Shown here in pieces: positions 1 through 7,339 of a stretch of 32,015 nucleotides of DNA. The position numbers were made by a program, and so were the translations under genes. Positions within the stretch are counted from its first letter, which is position 1. The number at the start of each line of letters is the position of its first letter. The DNA is from a virus: IMG/VR virus record IMGVR_UViG_3300036980_000028, positions 1-32,015 of that record, one strand, 5' to 3'. Under the pieces are notes generated by a model. The model saw only the letters and a program-made list of their open reading frames with translations. It was not told the origin of the DNA and did no database searches.

Positions 1-273
1 ACTATTAGGAATGCTATTAGGGAGTGGAGAGCAGAATTAGAGATCAAGATCAAGTGTAAATCTATGAAAGCTATTATGACTGCTTCTTTAATAGATGACA
101 CTAAAGGGTTACAAGCTGCTAAGTACCTTTCTGATAAAGGATATGCTCCTCAGAGAGGTAGACCTTCTAAAGAAGAAGTAGAACGTGAACGTAAGATCAC
201 AGCAGGAGTCAATAAAGATCTAGAGGATGATATGACTCGTCTAGGTCTATCTATCGTGAATGGGGGTAAATAG
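1..273 (+). CDS. Probable terminase small subunit, C-terminal part (partial)
   Basis: The frame is open from the first base of the window, so the gene starts upstream. About 90 residues are visible, ending at TAG 271-273; the first internal ATG (64) need not be the start. The visible part is charged, with the stretch APQRGRPSKEEVERERKI and an acidic helix ending near RLGLSIVNGGK. From memory, the GRPSKxEVxRExKI tail followed by an acidic helix is common at the end of small terminase (DNA maturase A-like) proteins of T7-like phages, which recognise DNA for packaging. A nearby HNH-type gene fits a packaging neighbourhood, but the large terminase lies 10 kb away. It could be another DNA-binding phage protein, because the N-terminal domain is not visible. 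Confidence 0.45.
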   Translation, partial: TIRNAIREWRAELEIKIKCKSMKAIMTASLIDDTKGLQAAKYLSDKGYAPQRGRPSKEEVERERKITAGVNKDLEDDMTRLGLSIVNGGK

Positions 274-275
274 TT

Positions 276-464
276 ATGTCTATGATGAAATTACCTAAAA
301 ATGATACCTTTGTAGATTATTGTGCTATTAAGGGTTATCCTACTGAATACAACGATGGGCTGATAAAAGCCCTACAAACAGACTTAGTCTCTTCTTTAGA
401 GGTTCTTAATGATTTACTTCGCCTCTATTATCAAACTAATGGTAGTACCTACTTATATCCATAG
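276..464 (+). CDS. Hypothetical protein, 62 aa
   Basis: This is a small protein that I do not recognise. It begins three bases after the preceding stop, with a GGGGG ribosome binding site about ten bases upstream inside the end of the previous gene, so it is probably translationally coupled. The sequence is mostly predicted helix (residues about 22-52, rich in Leu and Asp) with a Tyr-rich end (LYYQTNGSTYLYP). No cysteine pairs, membrane segment or catalytic motif can be seen. Placement between a probable small terminase and an HNH-type protein suggests a packaging or head-tail accessory role, but nothing in the sequence shows this. Confidence 0.6.
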   Translation: MSMMKLPKNDTFVDYCAIKGYPTEYNDGLIKALQTDLVSSLEVLNDLLRLYYQTNGSTYLYP

Positions 465-474
465 GAATTAAATT

Positions 475-729
475 ATGCCTTTTATGACTAATGGTAAGAG
501 AGATTATAAAAAAGAACGCGAATGGGAAAAGAAGAATGGCGATGTTCGAGGGGAAGATCGTAACTCTCGCAATAAAGCTAGGCGTAAGGCAGGCCTAAAG
601 GTTGGTGATCCTAGACATGTAGACCATAAGGACTCTAATCCTCGTAATAATTCAAAAAAGAATCTAAAAGCAGTCTCTGCTAAAGCTAATCTTAAAAAAG
701 AAGCTGAGAGCAAGAAAAGGAAATCATAA
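475..729 (+). CDS. Small HNH-nuclease-like protein
   Basis: An 84-residue, very basic protein. The core HVDHKDSNPRNNSKKNL (residues about 48-64) matches the HNH pattern: a D-H pair, then N-N, then N-L, as seen in short phage HNH endonuclease-like proteins. The zinc-binding cysteines of larger HNH enzymes are absent, which is usual for this short phage type. In some phages HNH proteins act with the terminase during packaging, and the position next to a probable small terminase fits that. The start at 475 follows an AGGA site at 463-466; ATG 484 is a possible alternative. The stop overlaps the next start (TAATG). Nuclease activity is inferred from family resemblance only. Confidence 0.65.
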   Translation: MPFMTNGKRDYKKEREWEKKNGDVRGEDRNSRNKARRKAGLKVGDPRHVDHKDSNPRNNSKKNLKAVSAKANLKKEAESKKRKS

Positions 730-1061
730 TGGCTAAAATCACACTACCAGACATCTCATCTGGTTTTGCTACTAGTACACAACTAAATTCAGCACTTAAT
801 TCTATTGAGGCTGAATTACAGGATAAAGTTCTATATAGGAATAATCCAGTAGGGGAACCTAACCAGATGGAAGGTAATCTGGATATGAATGGTAACTCTA
901 TTATTAATGCAGCTGGTATTGAGGTAGGTGGTATTGACTACTTAGAAGAAATGAATACTATTTATAATAACTATTTATCCATTACACAAAATGTTACTGT
1001 TAGTGTAAATGCTCCATCAGGCGGTGCCGATGGGGATATTTGGTTCCAAGTGAGTGCTTAA
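729..1061 (+). CDS. Small tail-fibre-type structural protein
   Basis: A 110-residue protein. The central motif (residues about 36-62, with QMEGNLDMNGNSIINA) is the 'NxMexDLDMNGxxIxN' signature found in the N-terminal or shaft parts of many podovirus tail fibres. The C-terminal APSGGADGDIWFQVSA also resembles a motif common near the ends of phage fibres and appendages. It is far shorter than T7 gp17 (about 550 residues), so it looks like a stand-alone adaptor or a fibre piece to which other proteins attach. Start ATG 729 overlaps the previous stop, with an AAAAGG site upstream. It opens the appendage gene run. Confidence 0.65.
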   Translation: MAKITLPDISSGFATSTQLNSALNSIEAELQDKVLYRNNPVGEPNQMEGNLDMNGNSIINAAGIEVGGIDYLEEMNTIYNNYLSITQNVTVSVNAPSGGADGDIWFQVSA

Positions 1062-1070
1062 GGATAATAT

Positions 1071-1463
1071 ATGGCTGCCCTATCAGACTACGCAGAAAAA
1101 TTAGTATTAGATTGGTTACTTACTACTGGGGCTGCTACTCGCCCTACAACTTGGTATGTAGCTTTATATACCTCTGCACCTAATGATGCAGGGGGTGGTA
1201 CAGAAGTATCTGGCTTTGGTTATGCCAGACAAGCTGTTACCTTTGGGGCAGGTTCTTCTCCTGGAGGTACAAGTTCAAATACAGGTATCATTAGTTTTAC
1301 AGCAGCAGGAGGTTCTTTTGGTACAGTAACTCATATTGCTATACTTGATGCCTCTAGTGCAGGTAACTTTATCGCTTCAGGAGAATTAACAGTATCTAAA
1401 GTAGTAAGTGATGGAGATAGTCTAGCTTTTGATACAGCAACATTAATTATTACAATAGCATAA
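1071..1463 (+). CDS. Phage tail-fibre-like protein, Gp80 type
   Basis: A 130-residue beta-rich protein. The opening LSDYAEKLVLDWLL, then WYVALYTSAPNDAGGGTEVS and FGYARQAVTF, is the recognisable pattern of the widespread small phage 'tail fibre-like / Gp80' family, a virion appendage protein of unknown exact role. Length is typical for the family. No membrane segment or signal peptide is seen. An AGGA site sits just upstream at 1061-1064. It belongs to a row of short structural genes that all precede the large fibres. Confidence 0.7.
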   Translation: MAALSDYAEKLVLDWLLTTGAATRPTTWYVALYTSAPNDAGGGTEVSGFGYARQAVTFGAGSSPGGTSSNTGIISFTAAGGSFGTVTHIAILDASSAGNFIASGELTVSKVVSDGDSLAFDTATLIITIA

Positions 1464-1472
1464 GGACAAATT

Positions 1473-1634
1473 ATGTCAGAACTAAAAGGACAGGATTCAG
1501 AATTAAGCATGACAATCCAAATCAAACGTGCGGCAACAGGTGAGGTTGAAGAACATATCCTAACCGCAACCGTAACACCAGATCAGCTAGAAGCATTAAA
1601 GGCTGACTATCCAAATTTAAAAGCTAAGGAGTAA
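1473..1634 (+). CDS. Small hypothetical protein, 53 aa
   Basis: A short ORF fills the gap between two structural genes exactly. ATG 1473 is preceded by TAAGGA at 1461-1466, which overlaps the previous stop, and TAA 1632-1634 is followed four bases later by the next start. The protein starts MSELKGQDSELSMTIQIK and continues as a probable beta-hairpin (TIQIKRAATGEVEEHILTATV) before a short helix. The tight spacing, ribosome binding site and protein-like codon use support a real gene. Function is unknown; position suggests a minor tail or appendage component. Confidence 0.6.
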   Translation: MSELKGQDSELSMTIQIKRAATGEVEEHILTATVTPDQLEALKADYPNLKAKE

Positions 1635-1638
1635 CATT

Positions 1639-2025
1639 ATGGCAGTAACACATTCAGTCGCATCATTACAAGCGGCAACAAACGCGGTCGTTGACCAGTT
1701 AGACGGCGCAGGCTCTAAGCTGTGCTTTCGTATCTCGTCAGCAGGCGCAATTGCGGCAACACTAACCTTTGCTACACCAGCTTTCGGTGCGGCGGCGTCC
1801 AGTGGCATTGCAACGGCAACCGCATCAATAACAAGTGATACGAACGCGGCAGGTAATGCGTCTGCGGTCAGTCACGCAACCTTGCAGACATCAGGTGACG
1901 TGGTAGCTATTACTTGTCAGGTGGCGGCATCAGCGTCAGACATCAACATGACGAACGGATTAACAGTAGCAAGTGGCGACACAGTTTCATGCTCTAGTTT
2001 AACTTACCAAGCTATTTCAGCGTAA
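1639..2025 (+). CDS. Beta-rich phage structural protein
   Basis: A 128-residue protein rich in Ala, Ser and Thr with alternating hydrophobic strands. It resembles a common group of short phage appendage proteins with a start like MAVTHSVASLQAATNAVVD and a C-terminal DxVxxxSLTYQAxS strand. No enzyme motif is visible. Codon use is unlike the AT-rich core genes: GCG and GGC are frequent. This change begins at about 1473 and continues to about 3824. A good AAGGAG site lies at 1625-1630. I read it as a virion or appendage protein, with no finer role assignable. Confidence 0.55.
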   Translation: MAVTHSVASLQAATNAVVDQLDGAGSKLCFRISSAGAIAATLTFATPAFGAAASSGIATATASITSDTNAAGNASAVSHATLQTSGDVVAITCQVAASASDINMTNGLTVASGDTVSCSSLTYQAISA

Positions 2026-2067
2026 GGTTTATGATTAGTCCCGAAAGTAATTAAAAAAGGGTAAATT

Positions 2068-2427
2068 ATGCAACGTTGTCATGACAGAACAAAAGAAACT
2101 AGCACAACGACAGGCACAGGCACTATCACCTTGCTTGGCGCGGTTAGCCAGTTTCAAGCGTTTAACCCTAATTTTAGTGTTGGCGACCCTATTTACTACT
2201 GCATAGCAGGGCAAACTGGTACAGAATGGGAAGTAGGACGAGGGACACTTGCTACAAGCTCTACATTACAGCGTGATGTAGTATTTGAAAGCTCAAACAG
2301 CAATGCTTTGGTGAATTTTACAGCAGGCACAAAAGACGTGTTTTCTACCATTCCATCTGAACACATTGAAGAACTATACACAAAAGGGCAGGTAACCGCG
2401 CTAGTTCGCGGTTTTGCTATGCCTTAA
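2068..2427 (+). CDS. Phage appendage protein (TGTGTxxLxGA family)
   Basis: A 119-residue protein. It has the pattern RTKETSTTTGTGTITLLGAV, then YYCIAGQTGTEWEVGRGTL, TLQRDVVFESSNS and VNFTAGTKDVFSTIP. This is a familiar domain in phages, found either as a free small protein or at the N-terminus of tail spikes; its exact role is not established. Start ATG 2068 has an AAAGGG site at 2056-2061. A 42-base gap upstream holds no visible regulatory element. It is probably part of the appendage that carries the adhesins encoded downstream. Confidence 0.65.
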   Translation: MQRCHDRTKETSTTTGTGTITLLGAVSQFQAFNPNFSVGDPIYYCIAGQTGTEWEVGRGTLATSSTLQRDVVFESSNSNALVNFTAGTKDVFSTIPSEHIEELYTKGQVTALVRGFAMP

Positions 2428-2439
2428 AAAGGAGATAAT

Positions 2440-2907
2440 ATGGCGGCAGTTAATACAGACCCAATCTATAGTAAAGTTGGTGATATACAATCAAGCTCAC
2501 TAGCGGCGGCTACCTTATTAGGTCCAACAGCTAACACAGCACAAGATGGTACAGGTACTATCTACCCAATTTGGACAGCAGATGCCACTAATGGCGGATT
2601 CATTCAAAAGCTAACCTTTGAATCAATCACAACCGTTGCGGCTACAGTTTGCCGTATCTTCTTAGTTGATACAGTTCCTACAGTAACGACTGGTGCTTTG
2701 GTATCTAATACCTCACTTAATACACACAAGATTGGCGAGATTGGTTTACCGCAAATCACAGTATCACAAACTGCCGCCGCACCTCACTTAGAGTATGCGT
2801 TAAATATGGCTATTCCTGCGGGTTATCGTATCGCAGTTACATTTGGTACTTCTACAGGAGCGAGTACAACTGGCTGGTCAGTTTTAGGGATTGGTGGGAA
2901 ATACTAA
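2440..2907 (+). CDS. Beta-rich virion/appendage protein
   Basis: A 155-residue protein that I recognise only as a type: small phage beta-sandwich proteins near tail-fibre genes. Visible features are alternating strands (residues about 55-85 and 110-150), no signal peptide and no catalytic motif. AAAAGGAG at 2427-2434 gives a strong ribosome binding site. The stop TAA at 2905-2907 overlaps the ATG of the glycine-rich fibre (TAATG), so the two products are probably made in step and may work together. Confidence 0.55.
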   Translation: MAAVNTDPIYSKVGDIQSSSLAAATLLGPTANTAQDGTGTIYPIWTADATNGGFIQKLTFESITTVAATVCRIFLVDTVPTVTTGALVSNTSLNTHKIGEIGLPQITVSQTAAAPHLEYALNMAIPAGYRIAVTFGTSTGASTTGWSVLGIGGKY

Positions 2908-3824
2908 TGCTTGATATTAGCCACATACCCGAACGTGGTAATGCCAACGTACAAACCTTTATAGGTAATATGCGTACCGTAACAGGTACGACTATGGTAT
3001 GGACTAAACCTCGTGGTATTTCAATGGTTCACATCTTGGCTTTAGGTCAAGGTGGTCATGGTGTTAATGCTACGGCAGGTGCTACATCGGCAGGGGGCGC
3101 AGGGGGTGGTAGTGGCGCACAATCTCACTTAATGATTCCTGCAAGAATGTTACCTGATGTTTTATATATCGGGGCAGGTGCAGGTGGGGCTGGTACGGCA
3201 GTAGCTACTATTGTAGCGGCTCGACCATGTGGGGCTACTTATAACTCTATTCCACTAGCACAAGATACTTATCTAGTGGCTGGTGGCGCAATCGGTAATG
3301 CGGTTACAGCAGGGGCGATTGGTACTCTTGCGACAGCGATACTAGCAGGTAAGGGGATTTCTAATTTCTTAGCAGGTATAGCAGGTGGCGCGGGGGGTGC
3401 GGCCTCAGGTGCAGTTGGTGTGGCGGTTGCGGCTAATACTACAGGCTTAATGGTATCGGCTGGTGGTGGTGGTGGCGGCATGAGTGCTACTACAGCTTTT
3501 GCAGGTGGTGCTGCGTTCACTACAGCGTTACCAACAGGCTTTGTCGGCCACGGAGTAGGTGGCACAGCAGGTACGTCAGGCGTAAAAGGTGGCGTAGGAA
3601 ATAATGGCGCACAGATTCTATCAGGTGCAGATGGTGGATGGGTTCTATCAGGTGGCGGCGGCGGTGGTACAGGCTTTCCTACGACTACAGCGAGTGCCGC
3701 AGGTGATGGTGGTCGTGGTGGCTTTGGTTGCGGCGGCGGGGGTGGTGGTGGGTCTGTAACAGGACAAACTGCTGGTCTTGGTGGCTTTGGTGGTTCGGGA
3801 TTAGTTATAATAACCTGTTGGTAG
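2907..3824 (+). CDS. Glycine-rich tail adhesin / fibre protein
   Basis: A 305-residue protein. After a short beta region containing TTMVWTKPRGISMVHILALG it becomes dominated by Gly/Ala/Thr, with many GGGGG runs (residues about 60-290), and ends in GGSGLVIITCW. The order 'WTxPxG..MVxI...GxGGxG' followed by glycine runs and a closing VII strand is typical of glycine-rich phage adhesins, where such runs can form packed polyglycine helices carrying variable receptor-binding loops. It probably binds the host surface. GCG and GGC codons are common, unlike the AT-rich core genes. The long reverse-strand reading frame opposite is a by-product of the GGN codons. Confidence 0.65.
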   Translation: MLDISHIPERGNANVQTFIGNMRTVTGTTMVWTKPRGISMVHILALGQGGHGVNATAGATSAGGAGGGSGAQSHLMIPARMLPDVLYIGAGAGGAGTAVATIVAARPCGATYNSIPLAQDTYLVAGGAIGNAVTAGAIGTLATAILAGKGISNFLAGIAGGAGGAASGAVGVAVAANTTGLMVSAGGGGGGMSATTAFAGGAAFTTALPTGFVGHGVGGTAGTSGVKGGVGNNGAQILSGADGGWVLSGGGGGGTGFPTTTASAAGDGGRGGFGCGGGGGGGSVTGQTAGLGGFGGSGLVIITCW

Positions 3825-3834
3825 GAGAGATTAA

Positions 3835-5937
3835 ATGCTAGGGTTTGATGCACTCTCAACCAATCCATTAAGTACGCTAGGTACGCTTACAGCAGGTCCT
3901 GTAACGCATAACACTACTGGTGTACTTACAGGACAAGGCTCGGTAGTTGTAGGCTCGGCAGCATCTTATGCAAAACACCCAAGACTAATTCAATCTACCG
4001 CTATATCAGATTGGAATGGTTTAACTAGCTATTCCATAACATTAAATAATGTAAGAGCTGGTTCTACATTAATTCTTATGGGGAATTACCGAGGAACCCC
4101 AACATCCGTAAGTGATGGTACTACTGAATTAACTTTATGTAAGACAGTTTTAAATGCTAATAGTCAGACGGCAGGTGTTTATAAGTTAGTTAATGTAAGC
4201 TCTGGTAATAAGACTGTAACTATAACTTTTGGAAGTGGTTCACAGTACAATTATTACTATTTAGCTGAAATTTATTGTAATAATGTTACTGAAGTAAAAG
4301 ATGTTAAAGATAATGCTCAAGATAATACTGGAACAAGCACCGATGATATAACTTCGGGGCAAATGACTTCTGTTCCTGCTAACGCATTTTTATTAGCAAC
4401 AACAAGCAGTTCTACTAATAATGGTTTCTCTCAATTAGCTGGTACTGGTTGGACACAAGATAGACTAATTGCAGATGCTATCAAAGCAGGTTCCGCTCAG
4501 TATAAATACAATGTTTCAGCAGGCAATTACACAGCTACATTTACAAACACTAGCTATAGTGAAGATACATTTGTATATTTAATTTCTTTAGTTAATTCTA
4601 AGACAAAAGGTGTGCTTGTTGGTAGCGGCGCGGTTATCGCTGGTTCTGCATCTAGAAGCACAGGCGGTGTAACTCACGCGACTACAGGTGTGTTGACAGG
4701 TTCGGGTTCAGCCGTTGTAGGTTCTGCAAGTTCCGCAACGACACGAGCAACATCAGGGGTGCTTACAGGACAAGGTTCGGTGGTTGCTGGCACATCTGCT
4801 CGGACAAGAAACCATGCGAATACAGGCGTTTTAACTGGTCAAGGCACAATTGTAGTTGGTAGTGCCTCATCAGCCACGACTAGAACCTCTACAGGGGTAT
4901 TGGTTGGTAGTGGCGCAGTAATAGTAGGTAGCGCGTCAAGTGCAACGACAAGGGCAACCTCTGGAGTATTAGTTGGCGGTGGTGCAAGTGTAGTCGGTTC
5001 TGCGAATAGGTCAACTGGTGCTGTAACACATAGCACTACAGCCGTTCTATTAGGCGGTACTGGCTCAAGTAGTATTGTAGGCTCAAGCAATAGAACACGA
5101 GTTCATTCTACAACAGCCGTGTTGCTTGGCGGAACAGGTACTATTGTTGGTTCTGCTAGTAGTAAAACAACTCGCACAAGCACAGGTGCTTTAGTAGGTA
5201 GTGGTGCAGTAATAGCTGGTACAGCATCTAGTGCAACCACAAGGTCATCAACAGGTGTTCTAACAGGTAGTGGTGCGAGTGTAGTAGGCTCTGCAAATAG
5301 AAGTACTGGTTTTGTAACCCATGCAACGACTGCCGTTTTACTCGGTGGTACTGGCGCAAGCATAGTTGTAGGTTCAAGTAATCGTACTCGTGTTCATTCT
5401 GCAACAGCTGTTCTACTAGGTGGTACAGGCACTATTGTAGGCTCTGCCTCAAGTAAAACCACAAGAACAAGTTCTGGTGTATTAGTAGGTAGTGGGTCAG
5501 TAGTAACAGGTACAAGTACTCATCTTAGAACTCATACCAGCACAGGTGTCTTACTAGGGCAGGGATCAGTTGTTGTAGGTGCAAGTAATAGGTTTGTTGA
5601 AGGTCTAACTGATTATAGAATTACAGAGAATCTTAACCAAAGGGTTACAGAGAATCTAGATATTAGGATACTAGAATCAGATAGTAGTTCTGCTAATTTA
5701 GTTACAAATTCCTCTTTAGTAGCTCCAGGGAAGTTAAGGAATAAAGTAGGAATAAATCTAGTAAGTACAAGCACATTACAAGCAACAGGAGAGATAATTC
5801 CTTTCTCAGGAGATACTCATAATAAGGTAGCTGGAGTTTGGAAAGATAGTATTCCTTTTGCTAAACATTCAGGAAATTGGACAACTCCTATATTAATAGC
5901 TATTAAAACAAATGGTAGTTGGAAAAGAGTTTATTAA
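3835..5937 (+). CDS. Repeat-rich tail fibre with inserted beta-sandwich domain
   Basis: A 700-residue fibre protein. Residues about 22-45 hold one copy of a 23-residue repeat (TGVLTGQGSVVVGSA). Residues about 46-257 form a non-repetitive beta-rich domain that looks like a jelly-roll or carbohydrate-binding module (SYSITLNNVRAGSTLIL, then NKTVTITFGSGSQ and YLAEIYCNNV). Residues about 258-590 carry about 14 further repeats. The C-terminus has YRITENL/QRVTENL/IRILES repeats and a tip domain with VWKDSIPFAKHSGNW ending WKRVY, a type common at the ends of phage fibres. GGAGAG at 3823-3828 precedes the ATG. The stop overlaps the next gene, which duplicates the tip domain. It is probably a receptor-binding fibre. 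Confidence 0.65.
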   Translation: MLGFDALSTNPLSTLGTLTAGPVTHNTTGVLTGQGSVVVGSAASYAKHPRLIQSTAISDWNGLTSYSITLNNVRAGSTLILMGNYRGTPTSVSDGTTELTLCKTVLNANSQTAGVYKLVNVSSGNKTVTITFGSGSQYNYYYLAEIYCNNVTEVKDVKDNAQDNTGTSTDDITSGQMTSVPANAFLLATTSSSTNNGFSQLAGTGWTQDRLIADAIKAGSAQYKYNVSAGNYTATFTNTSYSEDTFVYLISLVNSKTKGVLVGSGAVIAGSASRSTGGVTHATTGVLTGSGSAVVGSASSATTRATSGVLTGQGSVVAGTSARTRNHANTGVLTGQGTIVVGSASSATTRTSTGVLVGSGAVIVGSASSATTRATSGVLVGGGASVVGSANRSTGAVTHSTTAVLLGGTGSSSIVGSSNRTRVHSTTAVLLGGTGTIVGSASSKTTRTSTGALVGSGAVIAGTASSATTRSSTGVLTGSGASVVGSANRSTGFVTHATTAVLLGGTGASIVVGSSNRTRVHSATAVLLGGTGTIVGSASSKTTRTSSGVLVGSGSVVTGTSTHLRTHTSTGVLLGQGSVVVGASNRFVEGLTDYRITENLNQRVTENLDIRILESDSSSANLVTNSSLVAPGKLRNKVGINLVSTSTLQATGEIIPFSGDTHNKVAGVWKDSIPFAKHSGNWTTPILIAIKTNGSWKRVY
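4609..5603 (+). repeat. Tandem 23-codon repeats with 97-codon higher-order period
   Basis: About 14 tandem units, mostly 23-26 codons, encode variants of GVLxGxGxxVVGSASxxTTR or AVLLGGTGxxIVGSSNRTRVH. Units alternate in a larger pattern: the block from codon GTA 4966 recurs at GTT 5257, exactly 97 codons later, with nearly the same protein but many silent changes. A single separated unit lies at about 3898-3966, before the inserted domain. Confidence 0.85.
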
Positions 5938-6236
5938 TGACAATACATAATGGAACATTTGAACCTTTAGTATTGACATCACCACGAGATACAGAGATCT
6001 CTGATAATAGAATTACAGAGGGGTTAGATAATAGGATAGTAGATGGTTTTAGTATTAACTCTATTGAGAGTTCTCTTACAGCTACTCCTAGATTAATTCC
6101 TTTTAATGGTAAGTTCTTTATTAAAAGAAGTGGTGTATGGAAGGAATCCTTTCCTTCAGTAAAAAGAGCAGGTACTTGGGTATCCCCTTTAAAAATGTAT
6201 AGATATACAAATAATGTTTGGAAAAGGATTTATTAA
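5937..6236 (+). CDS. Duplicated fibre-tip domain protein, 99 aa
   Basis: A small protein made almost entirely of the C-terminal module of the preceding fibre. It has ISDNRITEGLDNRIVDG, then IPFNG, then SGVWKESFPSVKRAGTW and a final VWKRIY, matching YRITENLNQRVTENLDIRI, IPFSG, AGVWKDSIPFAKHSGNW and SWKRVY upstream. I start it at ATG 5937, which overlaps the fibre stop as TAATG, with GGAAAAGAG at 5921-5929 as ribosome binding site; an upstream TTG at 5919 is in frame but lies inside the coupling site. It is probably a fibre-tip or accessory appendage protein that arose by tandem duplication. Confidence 0.65.
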   Translation: MTIHNGTFEPLVLTSPRDTEISDNRITEGLDNRIVDGFSINSIESSLTATPRLIPFNGKFFIKRSGVWKESFPSVKRAGTWVSPLKMYRYTNNVWKRIY

Positions 6237-7339
6237 TGGCAGATATTAAAATATCAGACTTAACGTTAGCAGCTTCGGCTCTAACTACACACCAAATTGA
6301 GGTAAATGAGGCAGGGGTATCTAAGAAGGTCACAGGTCAACAAATTATGGACTTAGTTGATGCTAATTTAGGTACTATAGCACAACAAAACTCATCTAGT
6401 GTAACTATTACTGGTGGTAGTATCACTGGTATCACAGACTTAGCTATTGTAGATGGAGGTACAGGAGCTTCTACTGCTGCTAATGCTCGTAATAATCTAC
6501 TTCCAGCCCAAGCTTTAAATACAGGTAAAGTACTATCTACTGATGGTACAAATGTATCTTGGGTAGATACCTCAATTGCTGATGGGGATAAAGGTAATAT
6601 TACAGTATCTGGTTCTGGAACAGTATGGACAATTGATAATGATGCAATTACTACTACTAAGATTCTTAATAGTAATGTAACAGGAGCTAAATTAGAGAAT
6701 TCAGGGGTAACAGCTAGTACTTATGGTTCTGGTGCTGATGTTCCTGTACTTACAATTGATGCTAAAGGTAGAGTTACATCTGCTTCTACTACTGCTATTG
6801 ATTATACAGGGACATTAATAGGGTATACAGTTTATACTAGTAGTACTTCTTATGTTAAAGCAGTAAATAATCCTTCATTTATTATTGTTGAAGTAGTAGG
6901 AGGTGGTGGGTCAGGGGGTTCAGGTACCTATACAAGAGTTAATGGAGGTACCACCTCCTTTGGAGCCCATTGTTCTGCTACAGGAGGTGTGGCGGGAGGT
7001 ACTACTGCTGGAGGAGGAGCAGGTGGTGTAGGTTCTGGTGGAGATCTTAACGCAACAGGTGAAGCAGGAGGTAATGGTGGCTCAGGACCTTCTCCTAATG
7101 GTGGTTCAGCAGGCTTTTGCGGTACTATTGGTAGTGGAGGTAAAGGTCATAACTATAGTTCAGGTAAAGATACCGCTCCTGCTGGTGCTGGAGGTGGAGG
7201 TGGGTACTCAATGAAGAAGATCTTAAATGCCTCCCTTGCTGGTTCTGAGACAGTTACTATAGGAGCAGGAGGTAATGGCTCAGGAGCTGCTGCTTATGAT
7301 GGAATAGATGGTGTTGTGATTGTCTGGCAATACTCATAG
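6236..7339 (+). CDS. Tail fibre with glycine-rich C-terminal adhesin domain
   Basis: A 367-residue fibre. Residues 1-110 resemble podovirus fibre attachment regions (MADIKISDLTLA, IVDGGTGASTAANARNNL). Residues about 110-195 contain another common fibre motif (GSGADVPVLTIDAKGRVTSA). From about residue 215 it is a glycine-rich adhesin-type domain that starts FIIVEVVGGGGSGGSG and closes DGVVIVWQYS. It probably binds the host receptor. ATG 6236 overlaps the previous stop (TAATG) with GGAAAAGG at 6220-6227 as binding site; the in-frame TTG at 6218 is less likely. Unlike the first glycine-rich gene, its codons match the AT-rich core. Confidence 0.75.
   Translation: MADIKISDLTLAASALTTHQIEVNEAGVSKKVTGQQIMDLVDANLGTIAQQNSSSVTITGGSITGITDLAIVDGGTGASTAANARNNLLPAQALNTGKVLSTDGTNVSWVDTSIADGDKGNITVSGSGTVWTIDNDAITTTKILNSNVTGAKLENSGVTASTYGSGADVPVLTIDAKGRVTSASTTAIDYTGTLIGYTVYTSSTSYVKAVNNPSFIIVEVVGGGGSGGSGTYTRVNGGTTSFGAHCSATGGVAGGTTAGGGAGGVGSGGDLNATGEAGGNGGSGPSPNGGSAGFCGTIGSGGKGHNYSSGKDTAPAGAGGGGGYSMKKILNASLAGSETVTIGAGGNGSGAAAYDGIDGVVIVWQYS

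Noticed and set aside
3269-3868. Long proline-rich open frame on the - strand (199 codons)
   Set aside because: It lies opposite the glycine-rich adhesin; GGN codons read backwards give CCN proline codons without stops. It has no binding site or protein-like composition.
4609-5603. CRISPR-like regular repeats
   Set aside because: The units are translated without gaps, vary at silent sites and have no unique spacers; they encode protein repeats.
5919-5936. In-frame TTG start for the 99-residue fibre-tip gene (and the equivalent TTG 6218 for the next gene)
   Set aside because: Both TTG codons overlap the Shine-Dalgarno sequence that serves the ATG in the TAATG junction, and the extra residues are just the shifted reading of the WKR codons.
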